Below, in pieces: positions 47,300-59,035 of a stretch of DNA of 64,000 nt. A model generated the notes under the pieces. The model was not told the DNA's origin. It searched no databases and saw only the letters and a program-made list of their open reading frames with translations. The stretch spans positions 568,295 through 632,294 of the forward strand of contig NW_004451521.1 in the NCBI RefSeq assembly GCF_000321225.1, read 5' to 3'. The position numbers were made by a program, and so were the translations under genes. This stretch comes from Odobenus rosmarus divergens. Lineage: Eukaryota > Chordata > Mammalia > Carnivora > Odobenidae. Position 1 is the first letter of the stretch. Each line of letters begins with the position of its first letter.

Positions 47300-48329
47300 C
47301 TTTGGAATAAAAACAAATATGACAAAGGCAAATTCCTTTAAGAATAGGGCCACAGAACCATATGACAAATACCATTTAGCATTCTGACCACAAGTTAGTG
47401 AATGGGCTTAATTACATATAATAGGACAGATGGCTACTTCTGTTTCCATAGATCCTCTACAGCAGGTAGGGGATTCCATCAAAGCAAAGGGCTTTGGTCT
47501 ATGATGCACCTGCCTGGGGTATGTATGTAAGTCAAGAGGAGCCAAAGAGGGTGGGGTAGCTCCATATCAGAAAAAAAGAAGAAACACAAAGCTGAGTGGG
47601 GGGAGCAGGGCAGTGGTTGGAAAAGAGGAGCTAGAAGCAGAGACAGAGAGAAATGCCCAGTGCCGAGTTATCACAAAGAAGTCTCCGGAAAGCAGAACTA
47701 TCTAAGGCAAATCTTTAAGTTACTTGCAGCGCATGGGCAACAAAATGTCCCTCCTTCAGAAAAAGTATTAAATATTTAGGGGAAAAAAACCAACTTGTTC
47801 ATTGCTACTTTAGTAAAAGAAGGTAATTTCAGGGAACACAAAGTGTTGAGTTTCCAGTCTGGGTTGATGTAGCAAGGTGCAGAGACCACAAGCAACACCT
47901 CTGGACACAGAGTGGAGCATGAGAAACAAAGAATTTCTCCCCTGCCCCGATCTTGAGAAGTCTTAGCATCTTGCTGGGATATGAAATGCAAAACTCAGAG
48001 GAACGTCTCTTGGTTCTGAAGAGCTGGGGCAGCCTCAGATTATCCTGAGATCCAGCTACAGGTAAGTGGTTTTGGCGACGTGCTCTCCCCTCAGTGCTCT
48101 GCTTGGAGAGAATGTGCAGGTGTGGTGAGGCTTTCTGCCAAAACCAGGTGTCACTGCTATCATCACGACATTTTCAATGCCCCTTATCGTAGGCAAAACG
48201 CCTACCCCACGAAGGTCTGGTTAGCTCCAGCTTACAGCCGAGGAAGACAGCCAAGTCAACACTAGGCTGGAACCTAATACCCAGACAAGTGCTAATCACA
48301 TGTACATATGCCTTTCTAGTCACTTCTAC
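47300..48329 (-). other. ADAMTSL3 intron, unique sequence
   Basis: I looked for the exon encoding the first half of the Ig domain by phase (it must end with one base of a Gly codon) and by a minus-strand donor. None was convincing here or elsewhere up to 64000. Confidence 0.5.
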
Positions 48330-48450
48330 AAACACATACACACAGAGGGGTCGAACTTTCCTCAGGTTGCCAGCTAGTAAACATCGGAGCCAAGATTCAC
48401 ACCCACACGGTTTATCCCAGAACTGATCTCCTAACCACAATGTAGGTAGG
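48330..48450 (+). mobile_element. MIR fragment
   Basis: ctcaggttgccagctagtaa, gagccaagattcacacccac and actgatctcctaacc. Confidence 0.6.
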
Positions 48451-48626
48451 TCTTGCATATTTCTTGATAAACTTATTCCTACATACCTTATAGTGTTTAT
48501 TGCCAAAGTTAGCAGACTTTTAAAAATATATTTTATGGTTGTTTATTGCTAACAATAAAACTATTGGGAAGCTATGAATACTTGCACATTTCTCTTGTAT
48601 CGCCATCTTACTGAACTTCATTACAT

Positions 48627-48962
48627 CTGACCCTTGAACAATGTGGGGGCTAAGCATGCCGACTCCTCTCCCCCGCACAGTCAGAATTCCATATGTAAGT
48701 TTTGACTCCCCCAAAACTTAACTACTAACAGCCTGCTGTTGAACAGAAGTCTTACCAATAGCATAAACAGTCACCTACACATATTTTGTGTGTTATATGT
48801 ATTATAGGCTGTATTCTTACACTAAAGTCAGCTAGAGAAAAAATGTTATTAAGAAAACCATAAGGAAGAGAAAATGCATTTACAGGACTGTACTTATAAA
48901 ACAAATCCACTTAAAGGTGGGCCTAGACAGTTCAAGCTTGTGTCATTCAAGGTCAACTGTAT
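48627..48962 (-). mobile_element. Tigger-type DNA transposon remnant (TcMar)
   Basis: Reverse-oriented relative of 5086-5402: begins ctgacccttgaacaatgtgg and ends ttcaaggtcaactgta, imperfect terminal inverted repeats. The middle shares 'aaccataaggaagagaaaat' and 'tgtattcttacactaaag'. Confidence 0.78.
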
Positions 48963-49009
48963 TTTGAATAGTTTTCAATTGATTTTTTTTTTCAAAGGTA
49001 CAAAACCAG

Positions 49010-49202
49010 ATGTGCCTGGATGGCTCAGTCAGTTAAGCATCTAACTCTTCATTTCGGCTCAGGTCATGATCTCAGAGTCGTGAGATCGAGCCCTGTGTTG
49101 GGCTCTGCACTGGGCATGGAGCCTGCTTAAGGTTTTCTCTCTCTTCCCCCCCTTGCACTTTCCCTGATGCCCATGCTCCCTAAAAAAAAAAAAAAAAAAA
49201 AA
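49010..49202 (+). mobile_element. can-SINE
   Basis: Forward, older copy: tgcctggatggctcagtcag head, gtgagatcgagccctgtgt, long A-tail. Confidence 0.92.
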
Positions 49203-50267
49203 TACATACATACATACATAAAAATTTAAAAAATAAAAGGCAAACAATCATACCTACACAGTGATAATTTTATCCCTTCTTTTCAAATATTTATACCTAT
49301 TATTTCTAATTATTGCATAGCATTGACTAATGTCTCTAAAACAATGCTGAATAAGGACAGTTACAACAAACTTATCTGTCTTATTTCCAACTTTAAAGGG
49401 AATATTACTAAAGCTCCCTCCTGAAGCATGATATTTGCTTTTGGTTTCTGATAGTTGTTGTCAAATCAAAGAAATTTCCTTTTATTTCTAGCTTACATGG
49501 AAATTTCTAAGTCCCTGAGTTGATACTGAGTGTATTTTAATTTTCTTATTTTAAAATTAAAATATTTAAAGCTATTAATTTTCTTTTGAATACAGCTTTG
49601 GCTATATATCTTGTATTTTGAAATGCAATCCAATTATCACCATTAATTAGTTCATTCAAAAAATGTTTCTGAAGTGCCTACTCTATGTGATGCTCAATGC
49701 TGGGGCTAAGGATCTGATGGTGAACTAAGTTCCTCAAGAAACTTAATTTAAAAAAAAAAGAAAAAGAAACTTAATTTTAAGGTAGGGCTTTGAGGGAAAC
49801 AGGTAATTGCAATAAAAGCAGATAAGGGCTTATGATAAAGGTGAACACTGGATGCCATCACATAGAAGCTGCACTTAATGCAGACTGAAGAGATGGAGAG
49901 CCCCACATGAAGGAACACCTCAGCTTATACCTTAGGACAAGGAGGAACATGTCAAGGGAAGGGGATAGCAGTGGTGGGGAGACTGTTTTAGGCCCAAGGA
50001 AGAGTGGGCATTAAGTCTTAGACACAAAGTAAAATAGAGTGCCTTTGGGGAATCATGGAAGTTTATTATGACGAGCTTAAAGTACATGGAGGAGAAGTGA
50101 GGAAGGATGTGATGAGAGGCGAGAAGATGTCCATCAAATGCAAATTTATTATCCATAGTAAGGAATTTGGTTGAATTTATTTTAAGGAAAATGGGAAACA
50201 ATGTAATTATTTTAAACAATAATTATTTTAAACGATCTGAAAATATCTGATTGGTGCTTTAGAAGTA

Positions 50268-50450
50268 TCAGCCTGAGTGACTCAGTCAGTTAAGCATCCG
50301 ACCCTTGATTTTGGCTCAGGTCATGATCTCAGCGTCGTGAGATCAAGCCCCACATTGGGCTCCATGCTGGGTGTGGAGCCTGCTTAAGATTCTCTCTCTC
50401 CCTCTTCTCCTGCCCCTCCTCCCTGCTTGCACTCTCACTCCCTCTCTTGA

Positions 50451-50498
<48 letters not shown>

Positions 50499-50500
50499 AA
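50268..50500 (+). mobile_element. can-SINE with (GAAA)n tail
   Basis: Forward SINE with decayed head (agtgactcagtcagttaag). Its tail expanded to a GAAA microsatellite at about 50451-50500. Confidence 0.88.
50451..50500 (+). repeat. (GAAA)n microsatellite
   Basis: Twelve GAAA units at the tail of a can-SINE. Confidence 0.96.
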
Positions 50501-51029
50501 ATTAATTAATTAGTTAATTTCAGCCTGGATGTGATGTAAGACAAGGAAGACAGGGACATGGGTCAGGAGGACCAGCTGGGTGGTTACAAAAGCAACTGAG
50601 GTGAGAGACCAAGGTGGTACAGTGGAGGCAGGAGCAGTGGGTCTAGAGAGACACAGGAGGAAAAAACCAATAGGACACAGTGACTGACTTTACATGGGGA
50701 GGTGAAGGAGAGAAGGACTTAAGGATGACATGCAGACAGATGGTGGTGCCATTAACTGAAACAGGGGAAAACCAGAGGAAGAGCAGATCTGCATGGAGTA
50801 CGTGAGAAATTACTGTAAGTGTGTTCAGACGGAGGTAGCCAAATGACATCCAAAATCAACTGACTGGATTTGGCACCCAGGAGAAATGTCTAAGCCAGAG
50901 ATACAAGTATTAACATAGAAATGATGATTGAAATCATGAAATTAAATGAGGTGATTAGAGGGGAATGCATGGAATGAGCATAGGGGAGGGTTCAGGATAA
51001 AATCTGTGGGACAAAAGGATTTTCGGCAT

Positions 51030-51956
51030 AGTTGGTAACTGCATCTGATTTCCTCTTTGATTCACATCCCACTTGGGAAAGAATTTTAAAATTTTCAACT
51101 TGTTGGTAATTTTAATCACTTGACCTTTTGCAAGGGAGTTGTGCCTTTAGTGCATTGTAATCAGAAAATGCAGTCCAAACAACTTCTGTTTCTTGAAATT
51201 TATAAGGTATATTTGTGGCCTAATATGCAATCGCTTTTTTTGGTAAATGTTCTGTGCATACTTGAAAAGAAGGTATATTATTTCTTTTTAGGGTATAAAG
51301 TTCAAATACTTACAATAATTAAGTCTTACTATATTCTTTTAGTATGTGTCCTTATTAACTTGCTTCTCCTTGAGCTCTCCTGTCCAGAAAAAAGTGCTCC
51401 AGTCTACTATGTTTATCAATTTTTCCTTGTGTTTTTCCTATTTTTGTTTTTATGTATTATAGCTTATCTAGCAATGACAGTTCATGTTGATGATACTTTA
51501 CTGTGGATTTTTTTTAATAGGTGTCTTTTTATCTTTTTTTAGGGTCTTTAAATCCTGTCTTGCCTGATTTTACTTTTGTGACTGCTAGTTATTCTGTTTT
51601 CTTCTGCTTAATATACTTTTGTACAATTTTTACAATTTTCTGTATAACTCTATTTTGGAAGTGTCTCTTGTAATAGTGTATCATTAGGTTTTATTTGGAA
51701 ACCCAATCTAAGGGCCTTTGCTTTTAACAGCAATGTTAACCCTATTAATATTTAGTGTGATTACAGATATGTCTGGGTTTACCTTGTCATTGTTCTATAC
51801 CTTCTGATTTTATGGGCCTCTGACTTTTGGTTCTCCTTTCTTTGTTCCCTTTTGTCTTGTAAAGTAGAAATTAAATGCTATATTTTAAGTCCCAATAATG
51901 TTACAATTTACTTAAAAAAATAAACTAGTTGGCAGCAATTTAGCAAAATCTTCCAA
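51030..51956 (-). mobile_element. L1 antisense, ORF2 region
   Basis: Typical reverse ORF2 stretch (ggcctaatatgcaatcgct, acttgaaaagaaggtatatt, gtctgggtttaccttgtcat). Its last 140 bases are duplicated at 52399. Confidence 0.65.
51811..51950 (+). repeat. 140-bp direct duplication, copy A
   Basis: Identical to 52399-52538 except for three single-base changes (about 98%). Begins tatgggcctctgacttttgg and ends agcaatttagcaaaatc. Confidence 0.93.
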
Positions 51957-52398
51957 AATTATAATTGTATTTATCCTCTAAAGAGTAATCCCCTTTCCTA
52001 GGAATTAACGCTATCAAGACACCTGCATACAAAATGTTCTATTTATGCAGTTATATAAAAGCAAAAGATTGAAAACAAGTCACATATCCAACAATATTAA
52101 CTTAGAGTATATCAATGCAATGAAATATTGATGATGTACTCAAATTACTGAAAGAAAAAAGTGGCCAACCAATAATATACCTAGCAAAACTGTCCTTTAG
52201 AATTGAAAGAGGAATAAAGACTTTTCCAGATAAACAAAAGCTGAGTGAGTTCATCATCATCAGACCAGCCTCACAAGAAATGCTAGAGAGTTCTGCAAGT
52301 TGAAATGAAAGAACAGAAAACAATAACACAAAAGCATATGAAAGTATGAAACTCATCAGAAAAGGTAAATATGGGCCTTTGACTTCTTATGGGCCTTT

Positions 52399-52538
52399 TA
52401 TGGGCCTCTGACTTTTGGTTCTGCTTTCTTTGTTCCCTTTTGTCTTGTAAAGTAGAAATTAAATGCTGTATTTTAAGTTCCAATAATGTTACAATTTACT
52501 TAAAAAAATAAACTAGTTGGCAGCAATTTAGCAAAATC
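52399..52538 (+). repeat. 140-bp direct duplication, copy B
   Basis: Second copy of 51811-51950, 588 bases downstream and in the same orientation. It interrupts L1M-like sequence between catcagaaaaggtaaata and gtatagaatactataatact. Confidence 0.93.
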
Positions 52539-54158
52539 AAAATAAGTATAGAATACTATAATACTGTAATGGAGCTGTATAAATCACTTTTAACTCTAGT
52601 ATAGAAGTTAAAAGACAAAGGAGTAAGATATAAATATGAAAATTTGTTAATGGATTCTCAATGTAAAAACGTGTGAAGTGTGACAGTAACATAAAGCGGG
52701 AAGACAGGTACAAAGTGTAGAGTTTTTGTATTAGATTGAAGTTATGTTGTTATCACCTTAAAATAGTCAATTATAAATATTAGATGATTTATGTAACCCC
52801 ACAGTAACCACACAAAAAATACCTATAGTAGATATGCAAAAGAAAAGAAAAAGAAAAAAAAAAAAAACCAAAGCATGTCGCTGTTAAAAAAATCAACAAA
52901 TCACAAAGGAAGACAGAAATAGAGGAAAAGAGACAAAAGGACCACAAATAAGGTAGAAAAAAAATTAACAAAGTGGCAATACTAAATCCTTACCTATCAA
53001 TAATTACTTTAAACATAAATGGATTAAGCTCTTCAATCAAAAAGCACAGCGTGGCTGAATTGATTTAAAGAAAAGCTCCAACTATATGCTGTCTACAAAG
53101 ACTCTCTTTAGAATTACAGACATACACAGACTGAGAGTGAAGGGATGGGAAAATATATTCCATGCAAATGGTAACCAAATGAGAGCAGGGGTATCTGTAC
53201 TTACATTGGACAAAATAACGTCAAGTCAAAAACTGTTACAAGATATAAAGATGGTATATATTGATAACAGAGTCAATTCTTCAGGAAGATATAACAATCA
53301 TAAATATATATGCACTTAATATCAGAGCACCTAAATGTATAAAGCAAACATTGATAGATCTATAAAGAGAAACAGATAGCAATACAATAATAGTAGGGGA
53401 CTTCAATATCCCACTTTCAACAATGGATAGTATGTCCACACAGAAAATTAATAAGGAAACAGTGGACTTGAACTACACTATTAACCAAAGAGACCTAACA
53501 GACAGACATAGAATATTCCACCCACCGGTAGCATAATATACATTCTTCTCAAGCCCAGATGAAACACTCTCCAAGAGAGATCACATATTAGGCCACAAAA
53601 CAAGTCTTAACAAATTTAAGAAGGCTGAAACCACACCAAGTATCTTTTCTAACCACAATGGAATAAAACTAGAAATCTGTACCAGAAGGAAAATTAGAAA
53701 ATTCAGATATGTGGAAATTAACCAAGACACCCTTGAGCAACCATTGAGTCAAAGAAGAAATAGAAGGGAAATTAGAAAATACCTAATACAAATGAAAATG
53801 AACATACAACATAGCAAACCTGTGGGATACAACAAAAGCAGTACTAGAAAGGAAGTTTATGGCAATAAATGCCAATGTTACAAAAGAAGGAAGATCTCAA
53901 ACAACCTTTAGCCTTCAAGGAACTAGAAAGAGATGAACAAACTAAACCCCAAATTAGAAGGAAAGTGAAAAAAAAAAGATTAGAATACAAATAAGCAAAA
54001 TAAGGAATAGAAAACCAATAGAAAATGTTAACATAAATAAGAGCTGGGTTTTTTTGAAAAGATAAACTAAACTGACAAACCTTTATCTAAGCTTACTAAA
54101 AAATCATTAAGAGGATTCAAATAAATAAAAAGGAGACATTCAGTCTGATAACACAGAG

Positions 54159-54361
54159 GGCACCTGGATGGCTCAGTCAGTTAAGCATATACCTTTCAGC
54201 TCAGGTCGTGATCTCAGGGTCCTGGGATCGAGTCCTGCATCTGGCTCTCTGCCCATCGAGGAGTCTGCTTCTCCCTTACCAAACTCTGCCCCTCCCCCCT
54301 GCTTGTGCTCTCTCTCTCTCTCTCTCTCAGATAAATAAAGAAATAAAATCTTTAAAAAAAA
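54159..54361 (+). mobile_element. can-SINE inserted in an L1
   Basis: Forward SINE. Flanked by a 13-bp direct repeat with two mismatches (ctgataacacaga / ctgatgacgcaga), so the insertion is older than those with perfect repeats. Confidence 0.92.
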
Positions 54362-54937
54362 ATACTGATGACGCAGAAACCGAAAGAATCACAAGAGACT
54401 ATTCTGGATAATTACACACCAAATCTAGAAGAAATGGATGTATTTACAGAAACATACAAACTACCAAGACTGAATCATAAACAGAAAAGTTCAACAGACA
54501 TGAATAATGTACAAGAAAATTGAATCAGTAATCCAAAACCTTCCAACAAACCAAAGTCCTGGACCAGATGACTTCACTGGTGAATTATACCAAACTTTTA
54601 AAGAAGAATTAATACAATCCTTCCTAAATTCTTCCAAAGCATTTAAGAGGAAGAAATAACTTCTAAACTCATTTTATGAGGTCAGCATTGCTCTGATACC
54701 AAAGCTGGAAAAAAAAACACTATAAGAAAAGAGAACTACAGGTCAACATCTCTGATGAACACAAATGCAAAAATACTCGAAAAAAATACTAGCAAACTGA
54801 ATTCAACAACACGTGAAAAGGATCATCTAACATCACCAACTGGGATTTATCCCTGGGACACATGTGAATTGATTAATGTGACAGACCACATTAACAGAAT
54901 GAAGGATAAAAACCACATGATCATTTCAAAATATTTT

Positions 54938-54958
54938 ATATATATATATATATATATT
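54938..54958 (+). repeat. (TA)n microsatellite
   Basis: About ten TA units within the plus-strand L1. Confidence 0.9.
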
Positions 54959-56699
54959 AAAATGGATTAAAGACAAACATAAGACTTGAAACTATAAAAC
55001 TCTTAGAAGAAAACACAGGAGAAAAGCTCCTTGACATTGGTCTGGCAATGATTTCCTGGATCACCAGAAGCATAATCAACAGAAACAAAAATAGACAAGT
55101 GGGACTACATCAAACTAAAAAGTTTCTGCACGGCAAAGGAAACAAAATAAAAAGGCAACCTACAGAATCCGAGAAAATATTTGTAAGCCATTTTATCTAA
55201 TAAGAGGTCAATATCCAGAATATATAAGGAACTCCTACAACTCAATGGCAAATAAACAAATAATCCAATTTAAAAATGGGCAAAGGACTTGAACAGACAT
55301 TTCTCCAAAGGCATAAAGGCAGACAACAGGTATGTGAGAAGATGCTCAACCTCACTCATCATCAGGGCAATCAGAAGCACAAGGAGGTATAACCTCACAC
55401 TGGTTACGATGGCTATTATTGAAAACACAAAAGATAACAAGTGCTGGTGAGATTGTGGAGAAACTGGAACCCTCCTACACTGTTGGTAGAAATGTAAAAT
55501 AGTACAGCTATTTTGGAAAGTAGTATGGAGGTTCCTCAAAAAATTGAAAAAAAAATTGAACTACCATGTGATCCAGCAATCCCACTTCTGGATACAGTAT
55601 ATATCCAACAGAACTGAAACTGGATCCCAAACGGTCTCTGCGCTCCCACATTCACTGTGGCATTGTTCCAATAGCCAAGATAAGAAAACAACCCAAATAT
55701 GTATTGACAGGTGAATGGATGAAGAAAACATGGTACATACATACAGTGGACTACTATACAGCCTTAAAAAGGACTGTCACAAATTCTGCCATTTGTGACA
55801 ATATGGATGAACCTAGAAAACATGCTAACTGTAACAAGCCAGTCACAGAAGGGCAAATACAACATGCTTCCTCTCAAATGACAAAATAGTCAAGTTCACA
55901 GAAGCGGAGAGAATGGTGGTTACCACGGGCCAGGGGGAAGGAGAAATGGAGAAGCATGGTTCAATTGTATTAAGTTTCAGCTAATACAGGGTGAATTTGT
56001 TCTAGAGATTTGCCATACAGCAGAGCACCTATTGTCAGTACTGAATTATGCACTTAAAAATGTGTTGAGAGTAGATCTCATGTTAAGTGTTCTTACCACA
56101 AAAAAAGGGGTACACAGGGTAAATTTTGGAGGTGATGGATATGTGTATTACCTTGACTGTGAGGACTGTTAATAAGTGTATGCATGTATCCAACCTCATC
56201 AAATTATATATATTAAATATATGCAATTTTTTGAATCTCATATTTCAATGACACTGTTTAGAAAAAAGAAATGTTCTCAGCTGAAAAATACAAGGTATAG
56301 AATGGTATGTTGAATATACTAACTTTTATATAAGAAAGAGAAAAATAAGTATTCATGCTTGCATAGAGAATCTCTGCAAGGATATGTAAGAATCTAATGA
56401 GGGTGTTTACCTGGGTGTGTGGGGTACAGGTGCAAGGGGAGGGTGAACAAGGGAGTGGGAACAGGGGACCTTCCATTGTATGAGGTCCTCTGAATGCCTT
56501 ACCTGCCTCCAAATTTTAAAAAAACACAAATGACATCTCCTAGATCCCCAATTCTCCTTCTAGGATAAGGAAAGGTGAAGTTTTCCTTCCCACATCTTTC
56601 CCCCACCCTTTTTTCTTTTCTTCTGACATAAAATGGGATTTGAAATTCAGGTCATTTTACATTATTACTTTTCATTATATATCTTCTTTAAAAGATTTT

Positions 56700-57240
56700 T
56701 TTTTTGAGATTTGCAATCTATTTCTAAGTCACTAAAATAAACTCTTAGATTCTGTATTTAAATTGATCCAAATGCTTTATTATGATTGCTTTCATACTGC
56801 AATGTCTCTGTGATCATAATTAAGATGCATTTCTTGCTTGACAAGGCAGCATTTTGGGAGTATTTTCCCCCACAAAAGTAGGTCAGTGGGTAGGATGGAT
56901 TAGGAATCTTTGAGTGGGCGAGAACCTTTTCTCTTCTCCTCACCAAGAAGCAGCTCAGCTTCCAACAGAATTGGAGTGTTGCAATGCACTTTCCTGCACA
57001 CTGCTCATGCCGCCCGTGGTCACCTGGGCTTTCACACTGTGATCGAGTCTGAGGCAAGCGGATTTTTTATTGTCTTTTAAGTAATCTGTTGTTGTTTCCT
57101 TTTTTCTTTTTGGATTCCTGCAGGATTCGTTCATGATCAAAATTTTCAAAACTTTTGCCAGGATACGATCAGGAGATAGTATTACCTGCTCATCAATTTT
57201 GCCTGGAACACTCTGGGGCATCCCGTCCGTAAACTAGTCA
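56700..57240 (-). pseudogene. Possible unidentified retrocopy (low confidence)
   Basis: The minus strand holds an 88-codon open frame (57221-56955) rich in Lys/Arg (RNPKRKKETTTDYLKDNKK near its centre). A second frame overlaps it at 57057-56758, an AATAAA follows at about 56779, and an A-run lies at 56696-56705. That arrangement resembles the 3' end of a reverse-transcribed mRNA. I do not recognise the protein, and the flanking duplications were not found. It could equally be an old transposon. Confidence 0.2.
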
Positions 57241-57554
57241 CTGTTCCATTCAGTAAAACTTTCTCCTCTTCTCTCTCTCTCTTCTCTCTCTAAGTTCTGT
57301 GTCTGCTCCGTTTGCTCTCTTCTCTTGCTCAGGATCACCATTTAGGCGGTTAATCTCTCTCCTCCATGTCCATCACGCAGGTGTCATTGTTTTTAGCTCT
57401 CTGCTCTTTTCCTCGGCATTCTGCAAGCAATTCTGAGCTTGCTCCTACTTTGCTCCTTTCATTTCGAGTGTTTTATTTTCTGCTTCTAATATTGGCTTTA
57501 TTTCTCATTGTTTTTTAAAACTCTTTCCAGCGCTATTTTTATTTCTACCTCTCT

Positions 57555-57730
57555 TCTACCTGGTTTTCCCCGAGCTTTACTGAAATATAATGGACATATA
57601 ACATTGTGCACATATGGCGTGCAACATGTTGGTATGAGGCACTTGTATGTTGCAAAATGACTGCCACCATCACCTTCATTAGCTAACACCCAAATCATGT
57701 CACATGTTACCATTTCTTTTTTGAGGTAAG
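57555..57730 (-). mobile_element. L1M 3' UTR fragment, antisense
   Basis: Has the old L1 3' UTR words 'gctttactgaaatataatgg' and 'gccaccatcaccttcattag'. Confidence 0.6.
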
Positions 57731-58825
57731 TACATTTAAGATCTACTCTCTTAGCAACTTCCAGTTAAATTAACAAATAACAGTTTTGTTTTTTTTTTTT
57801 TATCTTTGTTTTCCTCTTGCTTTTCTAGAGTTTTGGGGAAACGCAACACATACACTACCTAACATTTACTCTTTTGATACAGTGGATGCTCTTCATGTGC
57901 CTCTTGAGTGTTCAACATCATTTTTTGCTGCTGCATTTTTGCTGCATAATCAGAGTTCTAATGAGCAGAAATTCCTCGTGGACTCATCCAGTTCCAAATG
58001 GACACTTTGGCTCCCAGTGCTGTTGATGTTTTGTGTCTTTTGCACACCTTATTATTATTTCAAATGTAACATGAGGAGGGGCAGATTTTCTGCCTAAAGA
58101 CCACAGTAGTGAATTTGTGGTTTCCTGAAGGTCTTAGACCATATTGCTCAAAACTGACAAGAGTAAGGGCAAGAGACTGCGTTACACTATCTCTTGGGGT
58201 CCCCCTCAGCTGTAAGATATGCATGAGATCAATTCATTCATTCATCCACTCACCCTTCCCTTTATGTATTTATTCAACTCATGTTTTTTATGTGCCTTCT
58301 ATGACCAGAACTCTTTTAGAGCATCATTCCTGCATTAATCTCAGGCCTCCCCAGTAGGCTGTGAGGCCAGCAACTGGCAGCGAAAATAAATATATGAATA
58401 TTTGACAAATGCATAAATGAGTTGAACAAGGGAATGGATCTACTAGAAGAAAATCATTATATCTCAAAGATACATCAGCATGACTTTTTGGTTATTCATG
58501 GCAATGTCCTCTTCCAAACAGAGAAGGTAATAAAATACAGACTCTGTGGTGAAATCTTCATACCTTCATACACAATTATTTTGCGATCCATGGTAATTTA
58601 GTGAAGGGCTGTATTAGCTAGGAAGAAAATAACCTCAAGTATTTTGATTAAAAAATGAAAATCATTTCAAACATCTCTTTAAACACTTCACCAGCCTCCA
58701 TATATGATATGTGAATTTAAATTATTTACTAATTCAAGGAGATTCCTTTAAGAGCTCCTATTGAGTAATTCGTAAGTGACTAAGCATTTTTGAAAGCAAT
58801 ACATAAGTTTGAAAACATTATTATT
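57731..58825 (-). other. ADAMTSL3 intron, no feature seen
   Basis: AT-rich with a T-run at 57787-57800. Contains + strand open frames without domains. Confidence 0.5.
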
Positions 58826-59020
58826 ATTTTTTAAAGATTTTATTTATCTGACAGAGAGAGAGACATAGCAAGAGAGGGAACACAAGCAGGGGGAGTGGGA
58901 GAGGGAGAAGCAGGCTTCCCGCCGAGCAGGGAGCCCGACGCGGGGCTCGATCCCAGGACCCTGGGACCATGACCTGAGCCGAAGGCAGACGCTTAATGAC
59001 TGAGCCACCCAGGCGCCCCT
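58826..59020 (-). mobile_element. can-SINE with 15-bp target duplication
   Basis: Reverse, near-consensus SINE. Flanking repeats gaaaacattattatt (58811-58825) and gaaaacattataatt (59021-59035) differ at one base. Confidence 0.95.
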
Positions 59021-59035
59021 GAAAACATTATAATT

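Larger units (their letters stand above)
49203..51029 (-). other. ADAMTSL3 intron, old repeat with inserted SINE
   Basis: Positions 49660-50260 and 50520-51000 appear to be two halves of one ancient repeat, split by the can-SINE at 50268. A 14-bp direct repeat around an A-run lies at 49736-49777. Confidence 0.45.
52080..55965 (+). mobile_element. Old L1 in sense (+) orientation, split by a SINE
   Basis: Long series of ORF2 remnants on the + strand: ctttaaacataaatggatta, gccacaaaacaagtcttaac, and the 3' motifs MYQ/TWYIHTVDYYTALK and 'gaaactggaaccctcctacactg'. Many stops and frameshifts. A can-SINE sits at 54159-54361. The first 700 bases (52080-52780) look like the L1M 5'/ORF1 region and are interrupted by a 140-bp duplicated block at 52399. 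Confidence 0.8.
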
